A stretch of DNA of 64,000 nt from DAIMFL01 sp964372215 (GCA_964372215.1 CAYJQC010000013.1:1-64000); one strand, 5' to 3'; positions 1 to 8,856 are shown, counted from the stretch's first letter. The notes: a model not told the origin generated them from the sequence alone. Made by a program: numbers and translations.

Positions 1-8
1 AAACCGGT

Positions 9-47
9 CAGGTCACGAGCTACATAGCCAGGACAGATCACGAGCTA
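9..47. repeat. short direct repeat
   Basis: A 14-base unit, CAGGTCACGAGCTA at 9-22 and CAGATCACGAGCTA at 34-47, occurs twice with one mismatch and a 25-base period. It lies upstream of the 2OG-Fe(II) oxygenase gene. It could be two helically phased binding sites or the end of a longer repeat that begins before the window. I cannot assign a regulator. Confidence 0.4.
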
Positions 48-156
48 ACTACACCGCCGCTTGTCACCCGCTTGCTGCGGCCCCCTGTTCGGATGCAGAC
101 TGCGCCGGTTCCTGCCATTCTGCCCTACGTCGATCCGGTCCGGACGGGAAAGCACC

Positions 157-1077
157 GTGAGTTTCCTGCAGCGCCTGTTTCGCCCGCGCTACGCCCTCGA
201 TCCCGAGCGCACCCTTGCGGCGCGCCGGGACTTCGACATCGAGCGCGGATTCGATCGCTACGCCGACTATTGCCGGAGGGCTCTCGCTCGGCCCGTTCCT
301 GCCGGCGAAGACGCGATCACCAGGGACGGCGTCGAGCTTCTGCCGATCCTGAGCGAGACCCGGGCGGCGGAGGTGCTCGCGTCGATCACGGCCGCCAGCA
401 CCGGCGTCCAGCCGAACGACAAGGGCATCGACTATTCGGAGGTCTTCGCCTTCGAGCGCGCCGACGCGCTCCTGCCGGTGTTCGAGGAGGTGCTGAACGG
501 CATCGTGGACGCCAAGCTGTTGCGCCGGTTCGGCAGCGAGTACCTGATCTATTCCTTCGCCGCGATCCGCACCCTGGCGAAGTCCGAGTCGCGGCGCTCG
601 TTCCTGTGGCACTGCGACCGCGGACCGCAGGGGTTCCTGAAGATCCTGCTGTATCTGAACGGCAGCGAGGCCCATGGCGGCAACACCGAGTTCCTCGACC
701 GGGCGACCACCCGGGGGTTCGAGCGCCTCGGTTACGTCTTCGGCCCGAACAAGCGCCGCACCGGCGACCTGGCGCCGCTCGCGCGCGACCACCGCCTCGC
801 TTACAAGCCGTTGCTCTGGCCGATCAAGGCGGGCGAAGCCTTCCTGTTCGAGCCGGCCGGCGCGCTCCACCGCGGAATCATGCCGACCCGGGGCGAACGC
901 TACCTGCTGTCGCTCATGCTGATGCCGAGCCCCATGCCCTGGCGCCAAGCCTTCGCCGAGACGGCGCGGACGCGGTTCTGCGAGACGAACGCCGGCGCCT
1001 GGCCGACCCATGCCTGCGACCTGCTCAAGGCGATCGGCCAGCCGGCCGACCCGGCGACGTTCGACGTCGCGGCCTGA
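157..1077 (+). CDS. 2OG-Fe(II) oxygenase family protein
   Basis: Probable non-heme iron, 2-oxoglutarate-dependent dioxygenase of about 306 residues. The HxD pair is H152/D154, in a segment beginning FLWHCDRG. The distal histidine is H238, in ALHRG, and R248 a few residues later could bind the 2OG carboxylate. The jelly-roll segment KILLYLNG sits between them. I chose the GTG at 157 because upstream residues in this frame (from 61) are low-quality Cys/Arg/Pro sequence and the protein then starts MSFLQRLF. The substrate is unknown. It runs convergently into the carbamoyltransferase operon, so hydroxylation of the same polysaccharide or small molecule is plausible but inferred. Confidence 0.75.
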   Translation: MSFLQRLFRPRYALDPERTLAARRDFDIERGFDRYADYCRRALARPVPAGEDAITRDGVELLPILSETRAAEVLASITAASTGVQPNDKGIDYSEVFAFERADALLPVFEEVLNGIVDAKLLRRFGSEYLIYSFAAIRTLAKSESRRSFLWHCDRGPQGFLKILLYLNGSEAHGGNTEFLDRATTRGFERLGYVFGPNKRRTGDLAPLARDHRLAYKPLLWPIKAGEAFLFEPAGALHRGIMPTRGERYLLSLMLMPSPMPWRQAFAETARTRFCETNAGAWPTHACDLLKAIGQPADPATFDVAA

Positions 1078-1086
1078 CCGGCCACC

Positions 1087-2922
1087 TCAGTCGAGTTCGA
1101 AGCGGTCCTTGTAGTCGAGCTTCAGCGCCGGATCCTGCTCCTCCTTGCGGAGGATGCAGTTGCCCACCACCAGCATCTCGATCTCCGAGCCCATGAAGCA
1201 GCGGAAGGCGTCCTCCGGGGTGCAGACGATGGGCTCGCCGCGCACGTTGAAGCTGGTGTTGACCACCACCGGGCAGCCGGTCTTCGCCTTGAAGGCGGTG
1301 AGCAGCGCGTGATAGCGCGGATTGGTTTCGGCATGCACGGTCTGCACGCGCGCCGAATAGTCGACATGGGTGACCGCCGGAATGTCGGAGCGCGGCACGT
1401 TCAGCTTGTCGATGCCGAACAGGGCCTGTTCCTCCGCGGTCATCTGGCGGCGACGATTCTTCACGACGTCGGCGACCAGAAGCATGTAGGGGCTGTCGCC
1501 GTCGAGCTCGAACCAGTCCGCCACGTCCTCGCGCCGCACCGAGGGCGCGAACGGGCGGAACGATTCCCGGTACTTGACCTTGAGGTTCAGCATCTTCTGC
1601 ATGCTGGTTGAGCGCGGGTCGCCCAGGATCGAGCGTCCGCCCAGGGCGCGCGGCCCGAACTCCATGCGGCCCTGGAACCAGCCGACCGCCTTCTCCGCGA
1701 CCAGGCCCTCCGCCGTCTCGGCGATCAGCCGCTCGTCATCGACCGTGTGGAACCTGGCACCGGCAGCAGCCAACCGCCGCTCGATATCGGCTTGCGCGTA
1801 GGCCGGACCCAGATAGGAACCTTCCATGCCGTCCAGCTTGCCGTTGAGCTGGCGCGGGCCGTCCTGGAACTGGTGATAGGCGTTGAGCGCGGCCCCCAGC
1901 GCGCCGCCGGCATCCCCCGCCGCCGGCTGGATCCAGAGCCGCTCGAAACTGCCGGCCCTGAACACCTTGCCGTTGGCCACGCAGTTGAGCGCCACGCCGC
2001 CGGCGAGGCACAGATTCTTCTGGCCCGTCTCGGCCGCCAGCGACCTGGCGAGCCGCAGCACCGCCTCCTCGATCACCGCCTGGACCGAGGCGGCCAGATC
2101 CATCTCGCGCTGGGCCAGGCGTTGCTCGGGCTTGCGCGCCGGCCCGCCGAACAGGGCGTCGAACTTCTCGTTCGTCATGCGAAGGCCGGTGCAGTAGTCG
2201 AAGTACGACATGTCGAGCCGGAAGCTGCCGTCCGGCTTCAGGTCCATGACGTTGTCGAGAATCGCCTTGGCGTATTTCGGCTCGCCATAGGGCGCCAGCC
2301 CCATGACCTTGTACTCGCCGGAATTCACCTTGAAACCGGTGTAGTAGGTAAAGGCCGAATAGAGCAGCCCGAGCGAATGCGGAAAGTGGATCTCGCGCAG
2401 GATGTCGAGCCGATTGCCGCGCCCCAGGCTGAGCGAGGTCGTCGCCCATTCCCCGACCCCGTCCATGGTGAGGATCGCCGCGTCCTGGAACGGCGACGGG
2501 AAGAAGGCGCTGGCGGCGTGGCTCTGGTGATGCTCGCCGAACAGCAGGCGGTTCTCCCAGTCGAACTCCGGCGCCTGCTCCTTCAACTCGTCCTTGAGCA
2601 GTTTCTTCTGGAACAGCTTCTCCTTGAGCCACAGCGGCATCGCCTTGACGAAGGACGGGAAGCCCCGGGGCGCGAAGGAGAGATAGGTCTCGAGCAGCCG
2701 CTCGAACTTCAGGAACGGCTTGTCGTAGAAGGCGACGTAATCGACATCCCCGAGCGCGATCCCGGCCTCCGCCAGGCAGTACTCGACCGCCCGGTGGGGA
2801 AAGCCGGAATCGTGCTTCTTGCGGGTGAACCGCTCCTCCTGCGCCGCGGCGACGATTCGCCCGTCCTCGACCAGCGCCGCAGCGCTGTCGTGGTAGAAGG
2901 CCGATAGTCCGAGGATGCGCAA
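1087..2922 (-). CDS. NodU/CmcH-type carbamoyltransferase
   Basis: Carbamoyltransferase of 611 residues, the usual family length. It would transfer a carbamoyl group from carbamoyl phosphate, via carbamoyl-AMP, to a hydroxyl on a sugar or small molecule. The N-terminus MRILGLSAFYHDSAAAL is the family hallmark of the Kae1-like domain with its metal-binding histidine. The C-terminal carbamoyltransferase domain includes GRMEFGPRALGGRSIL and VVNTSFNVRGEPIV. The start is TTG; the conserved N-terminus begins exactly there. It is the last gene of a minus-strand operon, 18 bases after a DUF5989 gene, with SxtJ-like and SGNH genes before it. That set is typical of exopolysaccharide or saxitoxin-like tailoring clusters. 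Confidence 0.92.
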   Translation of the reverse strand: MRILGLSAFYHDSAAALVEDGRIVAAAQEERFTRKKHDSGFPHRAVEYCLAEAGIALGDVDYVAFYDKPFLKFERLLETYLSFAPRGFPSFVKAMPLWLKEKLFQKKLLKDELKEQAPEFDWENRLLFGEHHQSHAASAFFPSPFQDAAILTMDGVGEWATTSLSLGRGNRLDILREIHFPHSLGLLYSAFTYYTGFKVNSGEYKVMGLAPYGEPKYAKAILDNVMDLKPDGSFRLDMSYFDYCTGLRMTNEKFDALFGGPARKPEQRLAQREMDLAASVQAVIEEAVLRLARSLAAETGQKNLCLAGGVALNCVANGKVFRAGSFERLWIQPAAGDAGGALGAALNAYHQFQDGPRQLNGKLDGMEGSYLGPAYAQADIERRLAAAGARFHTVDDERLIAETAEGLVAEKAVGWFQGRMEFGPRALGGRSILGDPRSTSMQKMLNLKVKYRESFRPFAPSVRREDVADWFELDGDSPYMLLVADVVKNRRRQMTAEEQALFGIDKLNVPRSDIPAVTHVDYSARVQTVHAETNPRYHALLTAFKAKTGCPVVVNTSFNVRGEPIVCTPEDAFRCFMGSEIEMLVVGNCILRKEEQDPALKLDYKDRFELD

Positions 2923-2940
2923 GGCGAACAGGCTTCCCGA

Positions 2941-3093
2941 TCAGAAGATGGTGTAGATGAACGGCGCCACCGCCGATCCCTTGGTCAGCACGACGAGGCC
3001 GCCGAACAGCACCATCATGATCAGGATCGGCAACAGCCAGAACTTCTTGCGGACCCGCATGAACATCCAGATCTCGCGCAGAAAGGATACCAT
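2941..3093 (-). CDS. DUF5989 family small membrane protein
   Basis: A 50-residue protein starting MVSFLREIWMFMRVRKKFW, followed by one hydrophobic segment (about residues 20-45, LLPILIMMVLFGGLVVL) and ending FIYTIF. The sequence matches the DUF5989 pattern, a family often found beside NodU carbamoyltransferases and SxtJ proteins. GGGAGA lies a few bases before the ATG. A longer reading frame runs upstream but overlaps the SxtJ-like gene, so I take the ATG at 3093. Its function is unknown; it may anchor or assist the carbamoyltransferase at the inner membrane. Confidence 0.82.
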   Translation of the reverse strand: MVSFLREIWMFMRVRKKFWLLPILIMMVLFGGLVVLTKGSAVAPFIYTIF

Positions 3094-3116
3094 CGGTTCT
3101 CCCTCGATGTCGTCGT

Positions 3117-3554
3117 TCAGAACTGGCGGCGCATGGACTCGGGCGCCGGTCCCGGCGGCTCGCGGCTGATCCAATAGGAATCGGCCTTGGCGTCGAAGCG
3201 CAGCCGGAGCATGTCCTTGCCCATCAGGCGGATGACGAACGCCATCGGCGTGATGCAGCCGAAAAACAGCAGGCCCATCACCAGCGGGTTCACCACCCGG
3301 TGCAGCAACAGCCCGATCTTGAGCCAGATCCGGTTGAGCGGTGCCAGCAGCTTCGGGGCCGCCAGCGCCAGCGCCGCAAACACCGCCGCCGCGATCAGCC
3401 CATAGAACCACCAGGAGCGATCGTGCCAATACCAGATCCCGGACAGGATCAGCGTCACGACGGCAAAGGTCAGCCCGAACGCCCGATCCGACGATCCCTT
3501 GACCGTTTCCTCGCGCGTCAGAACTTCGTGGATCTGCACCGCTGTCTTCGCCAT
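3117..3554 (-). CDS. SxtJ-like membrane protein
   Basis: A 145-residue protein with an N-terminal amphipathic part (MAKTAVQIHEVLTREE) and three or four hydrophobic segments (about residues 28-45, 50-70 and 88-110). It ends in a hydrophilic tail with DSYWISREPPGP. This architecture and the tail motif fit the SxtJ family, which co-occurs with carbamoyltransferases in saxitoxin and polysaccharide clusters. The molecular role is not established. It lies 23 bases upstream of the DUF5989 gene in the same operon. The open frame extends far upstream through the SGNH gene on another frame, so the ATG at 3554 is the sensible start. Confidence 0.82.
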   Translation of the reverse strand: MAKTAVQIHEVLTREETVKGSSDRAFGLTFAVVTLILSGIWYWHDRSWWFYGLIAAAVFAALALAAPKLLAPLNRIWLKIGLLLHRVVNPLVMGLLFFGCITPMAFVIRLMGKDMLRLRFDAKADSYWISREPPGPAPESMRRQF

Positions 3555-3666
3555 CAGCAATGTCCGGATGCCTGGCCCTGCCGCTCCCCGTCGACTCGCT
3601 TGGCGCGATGCGCCGGCGGCCGGGGGGCAAGCCGGCGGGCAGCAATAGCGTTGCCGCGGAGCGCTG

Positions 3667-4914
3667 TCAATTACTGGAGCTCCCGGCCGGGTTGCCCGCG
3701 TCCGGCAGCAACCCGTTGGCCCGCAGCCCTCTCGCCAGCGCCTCCGCCACCACCCGATTGCCGGCCACCGTCCAGTGCTCGTCCTCGAAACCGAAGAACA
3801 GCGGGTTGGCGGCGTCGGCCGCGGCGGCCTGCATGTCCGGCAGTATCGGAATGAATGGGGCGCCGATCTCGGCGGCGAAGCGCGCGATCTCCCGGTCGAT
3901 CTTGCCAACGTCGAGCTCGACACCCGGATACGCCGCGAGCACGCGCGCCTGGGTTGCCGGATCGCCTTGCAGCTTCGAGGTCGACACGAACAACCCGAAA
4001 CGGGCACCCATCGCCTCGGACTGCGCCTGGATGTCGCGGATCAGGGCTTCGTTCACGGCCCAGGCCTCGCCCCACACGCGCTCGTAGTCGGCACGGGTGC
4101 GTCCGTCCGTCATGTACGCGTCGTCGAAATCGGCGAGATACGACCAGCCGAGGAAGATGTTCGGATCGACTCGCTTGTCGCCGGTGAATTTGTGGACGGC
4201 GGCCTTCACGAGCCTGACCAGCACCGTATTGGAGAAGAAGGCTTCGAACACGCCCGGCTCGCCCTTTTCGGCGCTGCGCTGGGCGGCCTCCTCGGCATAG
4301 TGGTAGTCGATCACCAGCTTTCCATCAGCGTCGAGCGCGGCGAACGGACGTCGCTGGCTCTTCTGGAACAGGCGCTGCAGCGGCTCGTAGTTGGTCTGGA
4401 CGTCGTTGCCGGCCGCGAAGCCCAACAGCACGAGGTCCGGGTGGTACTTGCGGCCTTCCTCCATGAACAGCACGTACTCCTGGACCGTGCTGTAGGCGGC
4501 GACGCTCAGGTTGACGATCTCGACGTCGAGCGGCGCGAGGAGCCGCTCGAGCACCGCCGGCACCGTGTACGGGTAGTCGACCCCACTGCCGAACATGGCG
4601 GAGTCGGAGACGAACAGGATTCGAAACTTGCCCGGCGTCCGTTCATAGGGAATCTCGGGCCCGCGCACGCCGAGCGAATTGATCGATACCTCGGCGTTGA
4701 AATCCAGCTCCTGCTGGCGCGCGGTGATGCCGGGCCGCAGCGCCCAGCCGCGGGTCGCATGGGGCTCGTGGAAGGACTGGGAATAGTCGGGCTGCGCGAG
4801 GGAACCGTAGAAGAACAGCCGCAGCCCGAGCTCCACCGCCACCAGCGCGATGACGATCGACAGCACCGCCAGCAGCAGGTTGGCGAGGCCGCGGGACATG
4901 CCGGATCGGGCCAT
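3667..4914 (-). CDS. SGNH/GDSL hydrolase-like membrane-anchored protein
   Basis: A 415-residue protein. An N-terminal hydrophobic segment (residues about 8-33) anchors it, with the rest probably periplasmic. The SGNH blocks are recognisable: FVSDSAMFGSG (block I, SDS in place of GDS), GFAAGND (block III) and DEHW near the C-terminus (block V, Asp-x-x-His-like). Such proteins commonly add or remove acyl groups on polysaccharides. It is first in the operon SGNH, SxtJ, DUF5989, carbamoyltransferase and is divergent from a second SGNH gene at 5113. An alternative start is the ATG at 4899. The frame remains open much further upstream, but that part is antisense to the neighbouring gene. Confidence 0.82.
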   Translation of the reverse strand: MARSGMSRGLANLLLAVLSIVIALVAVELGLRLFFYGSLAQPDYSQSFHEPHATRGWALRPGITARQQELDFNAEVSINSLGVRGPEIPYERTPGKFRILFVSDSAMFGSGVDYPYTVPAVLERLLAPLDVEIVNLSVAAYSTVQEYVLFMEEGRKYHPDLVLLGFAAGNDVQTNYEPLQRLFQKSQRRPFAALDADGKLVIDYHYAEEAAQRSAEKGEPGVFEAFFSNTVLVRLVKAAVHKFTGDKRVDPNIFLGWSYLADFDDAYMTDGRTRADYERVWGEAWAVNEALIRDIQAQSEAMGARFGLFVSTSKLQGDPATQARVLAAYPGVELDVGKIDREIARFAAEIGAPFIPILPDMQAAAADAANPLFFGFEDEHWTVAGNRVVAEALARGLRANGLLPDAGNPAGSSSN

Positions 4915-5022
4915 GAGGGGCAGACTCCAGGTGATTGACCGGCCGGCGCGGGTCCGGCCGGGCGCATGCTTACCCCAGGCGATTGCGGGCGGCAACCTCA
5001 CCGCGGCGCCACCAATGCCGGT

Positions 5023-5051
5023 TTGACTTGACCGCCTGCCACGGCTACCAG
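5023..5051 (+). promoter_or_regulatory. candidate sigma-70 promoter for SGNH gene
   Basis: TTGACT at 5023-5028 and TACCAG at 5046-5051 are separated by 17 bases. Transcription would start about 55 bases before the ATG at 5113. The -35 element is good and the -10 element is mediocre. Confidence 0.38.
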
Positions 5052-5112
5052 TGGCGCCGCCCGCAACCCGGGCGGCGTTCCGTCCCAGCCACAACCGGCC
5101 TCCCGAACCATC

Positions 5113-6099
5113 ATGCGCAGTGCATTCTCCGGGCTCATCGTCCTCGTCATCACCCTGGCGCTGTGCTTCGCCGGGCTCGAGCTGTACGTCCGCATCGCCT
5201 ACAGCGACGGCGGCAACTTCGACATCGAGATGTGGCGCTACGCCAAGGATATCAAGCAGGTCAGCGCGATTCCCGGGGTCGGTCACGAGCATCGGCCCGG
5301 CACCTCCGGCACCTACATGGGCGTGCCCGTGACCATCAGTTCCCAGGGCCTGCGCGACCGCGAATTCAGCCTGGAGAAGCCCGCCGGCGTGGTGCGCATC
5401 CTGATGCTGGGCGATTCCCTCACCTTCGGTTGGGGCGCGCCGGTCGAGGGCTCGACCCCGAAGGCGCTCGAGCGCCTGCTCAACGCGGCCGGCGGGCCGA
5501 CCCGCTACGAGGTGATCAACACCGGCGTCGGCAACACCAACACGGCGATGCAGACCGCCGGCTTCATGAACCGCGGCTACCAGTTCCATCCCGACGTCGT
5601 CGTGCTCAACTATTTCATCAACGACGCTGAAGAAACTCCTGAGAAAAAAGAAAACTGGTTCACCGATCATTCCTATGCCGCGGTATTCCTCGCGGGCCGG
5701 CTCGATATCCTGGAGCGGACCTATTTCGGCAAGGCCGACTGGCAGCAATACTATCGGGACCTCTATCGTCCGGAGGCCGCCGGCTGGCAGGAGGCGCGGC
5801 GAAGCCTGGATCGTCTGACGGCGTTCTGCGCCGACAAGGGCTACAAGCTGCTGATCGTGAACTATCCGGAGCTGCACGAGCTGGCGCCCTATCCGTTCGC
5901 CGATATCAGCGCCGAGATCGCCGGCCTGGCGCGCCAGCGCAATCTGCCGTTCCTCGACCTGCTGCCGTCGATCAGCGACCAGGAGCCCACCAGCCTGTGG
6001 GTGACGTCGACGGATTCGCACCCGAACGCCAAGGCGGCGGAGCTTTTCGCCCAGGCCATTGCCGGCGCGCTTCGGCGCGACTATCCGGAGCTGTTCTGA
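5113..6099 (+). CDS. SGNH/GDSL hydrolase family protein
   Basis: A 328-residue protein with an N-terminal signal-anchor (LIVLVITLALCFAGLEL, about residues 8-24) followed by a periplasmic hydrolase domain. The GDSL block is MLGDSLTFGWG, block III is NYFIND, and the C-terminal catalytic pair is in DSHPNAKA (Asp-x-x-His type would need D-S-H; the spacing is slightly unusual). It is likely an O-acyl transferase or esterase acting on a surface glycan or lipid. It is divergent from the other SGNH gene and is paralogous to it in architecture, although the sequences differ widely. A short AAG/GAA-rich stretch near 5630-5655 stands out from the high-GC background. Confidence 0.85.
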   Translation: MRSAFSGLIVLVITLALCFAGLELYVRIAYSDGGNFDIEMWRYAKDIKQVSAIPGVGHEHRPGTSGTYMGVPVTISSQGLRDREFSLEKPAGVVRILMLGDSLTFGWGAPVEGSTPKALERLLNAAGGPTRYEVINTGVGNTNTAMQTAGFMNRGYQFHPDVVVLNYFINDAEETPEKKENWFTDHSYAAVFLAGRLDILERTYFGKADWQQYYRDLYRPEAAGWQEARRSLDRLTAFCADKGYKLLIVNYPELHELAPYPFADISAEIAGLARQRNLPFLDLLPSISDQEPTSLWVTSTDSHPNAKAAELFAQAIAGALRRDYPELF

Positions 6100-6100
6100 G

Positions 6101-6142
6101 CGCCGCTCCAGCGCCTTCGGCGCGCCCGGTTCGGGAGCGGCG
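6101..6142 (+). terminator. nested stem-loop after SGNH gene
   Basis: Two bases after the stop codon, CGCCGCTCC (6101-6109) pairs with GGAGCGGCG (6134-6142). Inside it GCGCC (6111-6115) pairs with GGCGC (6119-6123). There is no T-run, so it may be an mRNA 3'-end stabiliser or an intrinsic-like terminator only. Confidence 0.3.
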
Positions 6143-6283
6143 AGGCCCCGGCATGGCCGGCGTTTTCGGTGGCAAGGTCATACCATTCCGCCTATGTCTA
6201 GGCCAATCGCGTGCCAGTAGCTTCGACCTGCCGTTCCGCGCGCCCGCCACCAGCGCGGTCGCCGGCTGTCTCAGAGGAAAGTC

Positions 6284-6952
6284 ATGACCACGGCGCAGAT
6301 GACGCATAGCAGAAGCAACCCGAGCCCCCGGTACCGGGAACTCCTCGCCCTGTACGGCAAGATGCATGCTGAGGGCGAGGCGGCCCGCAACCTGCCGCCG
6401 GAGGAGGTCTTTCCCGGCCGCAGCCTGCCGATCCACGCGATCCCGATCAAGGAATGGATCGACCGCTTCCAGGTCCGCACCATCCTCGACTACGGCGCCG
6501 GCAAGGGCATGCAGTACCAGTGGCGCGACATGGAACTGTCGGACGGCCGCCGGGTCGAAAGCCTGCAAAGCTTCTGGGGCGTCGACAGCATCGCCTGCTA
6601 CGACCCGGCCTACGCGCCGTTCAGCCAGATCCCGGACGGCAAGTTCGACGCCGTCATCTGCACCGACGTGCTCGAGCACTGCCCCGAGGCCGACGTGCCC
6701 TGGATCCTCGACGAGATGTTCGGCTACGCGCGGAAGTTCGTCTACGGCAACATCGCCTGCCACAAGGCCAAGGCGACCCTGCCGAACGGCGAAAACGCCC
6801 ATTGCACCGTGCGCCCCAAGGCGTGGTGGCGCGAACGCCTGGCCGAGGCCAGCCGCGCCCATCCCGAGGTGCGCTACAAGTTCATCCTCGAGCGGAAGTA
6901 CCGCAACCTCATCGGGCAGAAAAAGCGGCAGCGGATTCCGGTCGAAGGCTAG
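6284..6952 (+). CDS. class I SAM-dependent methyltransferase
   Basis: A 222-residue protein with a Rossmann-type methyltransferase core. Motif I is TILDYGAGKGMQY (about residues 66-78). It is followed by WGVDSIACYDPAY, carrying the acidic residue expected to bind the SAM ribose, and by FDAVICTDVLEHCPE, the usual post-I segment of methyltransferases acting on small molecules or lipids. It carries no membrane segment. Its stop codon directly abuts the ATG of the ABC exporter, so the two are co-transcribed. The substrate is unknown; a glycan or lipid building block for the exporter or for the nearby sphingolipid pathway is an inference. Confidence 0.85.
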   Translation: MTTAQMTHSRSNPSPRYRELLALYGKMHAEGEAARNLPPEEVFPGRSLPIHAIPIKEWIDRFQVRTILDYGAGKGMQYQWRDMELSDGRRVESLQSFWGVDSIACYDPAYAPFSQIPDGKFDAVICTDVLEHCPEADVPWILDEMFGYARKFVYGNIACHKAKATLPNGENAHCTVRPKAWWRERLAEASRAHPEVRYKFILERKYRNLIGQKKRQRIPVEG

Positions 6953-8734
6953 ATGAGCGCGGACTCGGCGACCGTGACCGCTCCCGGGCAGCGCCGTCGC
7001 CATTTCGGCACCCTTCGGATCTTCGCCGCCACCTCTGTCGGACGGCAGGCCACCGTGCTCGGCTGTCTGCTGGCGGCGAGTCTCGCCGAGGGGTTCGGGC
7101 TGGCATCGCTGCTGCCGCTGCTGACGGTTGCATCGGGCCCCCAAGTCGAGGCCAACAGCAGCTCCGCGGTCCACGACATGGTCAACGGTGCGCTCGCCGC
7201 GGTCGGCCTGCCGGCGGATCTGCTCGTGCTGCTCATGGTCGTCGTGGGCGGCATCGTGCTCAAGGCGGCGCTCACGCTGTTCGCCATGAACCATGTCGGC
7301 TATGCCGTGGCCGAGATCGCCACCAAGCTGCGGCTACAGCTCATCCAGGCGCTGCTCGAGGCGCGCTGGGGGTATTTCGCACGCCAGCCGGTCGGCCGCT
7401 TCGCCAATGCCATCAGCAGCGAGGCGACCCGCGCCGGCGACGCCTATCTCGGCGTCGCGACGGCCATCGCCATCGCCTTCCAGGCGATGATCTTCCTCGG
7501 CCTCGCCCTCTTGCTGTCCTGGAAGCTCAGCCTAGCCTCCATCGTAATCGGCAGCGTCATCGTGCTGTCGCTCAACCGGCTGGTCCGCGCCACCAAGCGG
7601 GCCGGGCGGCAGCAGACCCGATACACCAAGGAACTGGTCGCCCGGCTGTCCGACGCGCTGGTCGGGATCAAGCCGATCAAGGCCATGGCGCGCCATGCGC
7701 GGCTCGGCCGGCTGTTCGCCGCCGACGCCCACAGTCTCAACGACGCGCTGCGACACCAGGTGTTCAGCCGGCAGATGACCCGCAGCCTGCAGGAGCCGCT
7801 GCTCGCGCTGTTTCTCGCCCCGGGTTTCTATGTCGCCATCGAGTACTGGGCGATGCCGATCGCCGATCTCATGGTCATGGCGATCGTTCTGGGCCGGACG
7901 GTGACGATCCTCGGCAAGGTGCAGCAGACCTTTCAGACCGCCGTGCAGGCCGAGAGCGCCTACTGGGCGATCACCGACACCATCGCCGAAGCGAAGGCCG
8001 CGGAGGAGCAGTCCAGCGGAAGCCGCGCGCCGACGCTGGCGCAGGACTGCAGCTTCAACGGCGTGTCCTTCGCCTTCGGCCAGAAGCAGATCCTGGCCGA
8101 CGTCGCCTTGACCATTCCGTCGGGCAAGGTCACCGCGATCACCGGCAGCTCGGGCGCCGGCAAGACCACCATCGCCGATCTCCTGCTGGCGCTCTACCAG
8201 CCGGACCGGGGCGAAATCCGGATCGACGGCGTGCCGCTCGCGGAGATCGACCGCCTCGCCTGGCGCGGCAAGGTCGGCTATGTCCCGCAGGAGCTGGTGC
8301 TGTTCCACGACACCGTGTTCGCCAATGTGACCCTCGGCGAAGAAGATCTTTCCAGAGCCGACGCCGAGGCGGCGCTCGAGGCGGCCGGCGCGCTCGATTT
8401 CGTCCGCCAGCTACCCGACGGTCTGGACAGCGTCGTGGGCGAGCGCGGCACCCTGCTGTCGGGCGGCCAGCGCCAGCGCATCGCGGTCGCCCGCGCCCTG
8501 GTCCGCAAGCCACTGCTGCTGATCCTCGACGAGGCGACCAGCGCCCTCGATCCGGAGACCGAGGCGTCGATCTGCCGCAACCTGCGAGACCTGTCGCACC
8601 GCACCGGCCTGACCATCCTGGCGATCACCCACCAGCCGGCCTGGGTCGAGGCGGCGGACCGGGTCTACCGGATCGAACGCAACCGGGTGCGCGAGCAGAG
8701 CGCCGGGACCATGCGCGCCGCGGCGTCGTCCTGA
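6953..8734 (+). CDS. MsbA-type ABC exporter, fused permease/ATPase
   Basis: A 593-residue half-transporter. The N-terminal half has about six membrane segments (first near residues 37-55, then 80-110 and 165-205). The C-terminal nucleotide-binding domain has Walker A GSSGAGKTT, signature LLSGGQRQR, Walker B LLLILDEATSALD and the H-loop in AITHQPAW. It would act as a dimer flipping a lipid or lipid-linked glycan across the inner membrane. It directly follows the methyltransferase gene and precedes the ceramide acyl-ligase gene, so a sphingolipid or glycolipid cargo is possible but not shown. Confidence 0.9.
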   Translation: MSADSATVTAPGQRRRHFGTLRIFAATSVGRQATVLGCLLAASLAEGFGLASLLPLLTVASGPQVEANSSSAVHDMVNGALAAVGLPADLLVLLMVVVGGIVLKAALTLFAMNHVGYAVAEIATKLRLQLIQALLEARWGYFARQPVGRFANAISSEATRAGDAYLGVATAIAIAFQAMIFLGLALLLSWKLSLASIVIGSVIVLSLNRLVRATKRAGRQQTRYTKELVARLSDALVGIKPIKAMARHARLGRLFAADAHSLNDALRHQVFSRQMTRSLQEPLLALFLAPGFYVAIEYWAMPIADLMVMAIVLGRTVTILGKVQQTFQTAVQAESAYWAITDTIAEAKAAEEQSSGSRAPTLAQDCSFNGVSFAFGQKQILADVALTIPSGKVTAITGSSGAGKTTIADLLLALYQPDRGEIRIDGVPLAEIDRLAWRGKVGYVPQELVLFHDTVFANVTLGEEDLSRADAEAALEAAGALDFVRQLPDGLDSVVGERGTLLSGGQRQRIAVARALVRKPLLLILDEATSALDPETEASICRNLRDLSHRTGLTILAITHQPAWVEAADRVYRIERNRVREQSAGTMRAAASS

Positions 8735-8749
8735 GCTGTCGGGACCCGG

Positions 8750-8820
8750 GCGGCTCTCATAGCGCAAATCAGGCGGCGGCTCGCTTGCGGCCGGCGCCGG
8801 CTTTGCGCTATGAGGGCCGC
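8750..8820. repeat. long inverted repeat upstream of the acyl-ligase gene
   Basis: The arms 8750-8768 and 8802-8820 are complementary over 19 bases with a single G-T wobble. The inner 13 bases (CTCATAGCGCAAA / TTTGCGCTATGAG) are perfect. The 33-base loop is itself GC-rich and could fold. It occupies most of the 122-base gap between the ABC exporter and the acyl-ligase start. It could be a transcription terminator without a T-run, an attenuator in the leader, or a large operator. Confidence 0.6.
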
Positions 8821-8856
8821 CTTGAACCAGCGGCGGGACGCCTGCCCGCCCCCGCC

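Noticed and set aside
6454..8856. Upstream in-frame extension of the acyl-ligase reading frame
   Set aside because: It runs through the methyltransferase and ABC exporter genes in another frame and has no recognisable domain; the family N-terminus starts near 8857.
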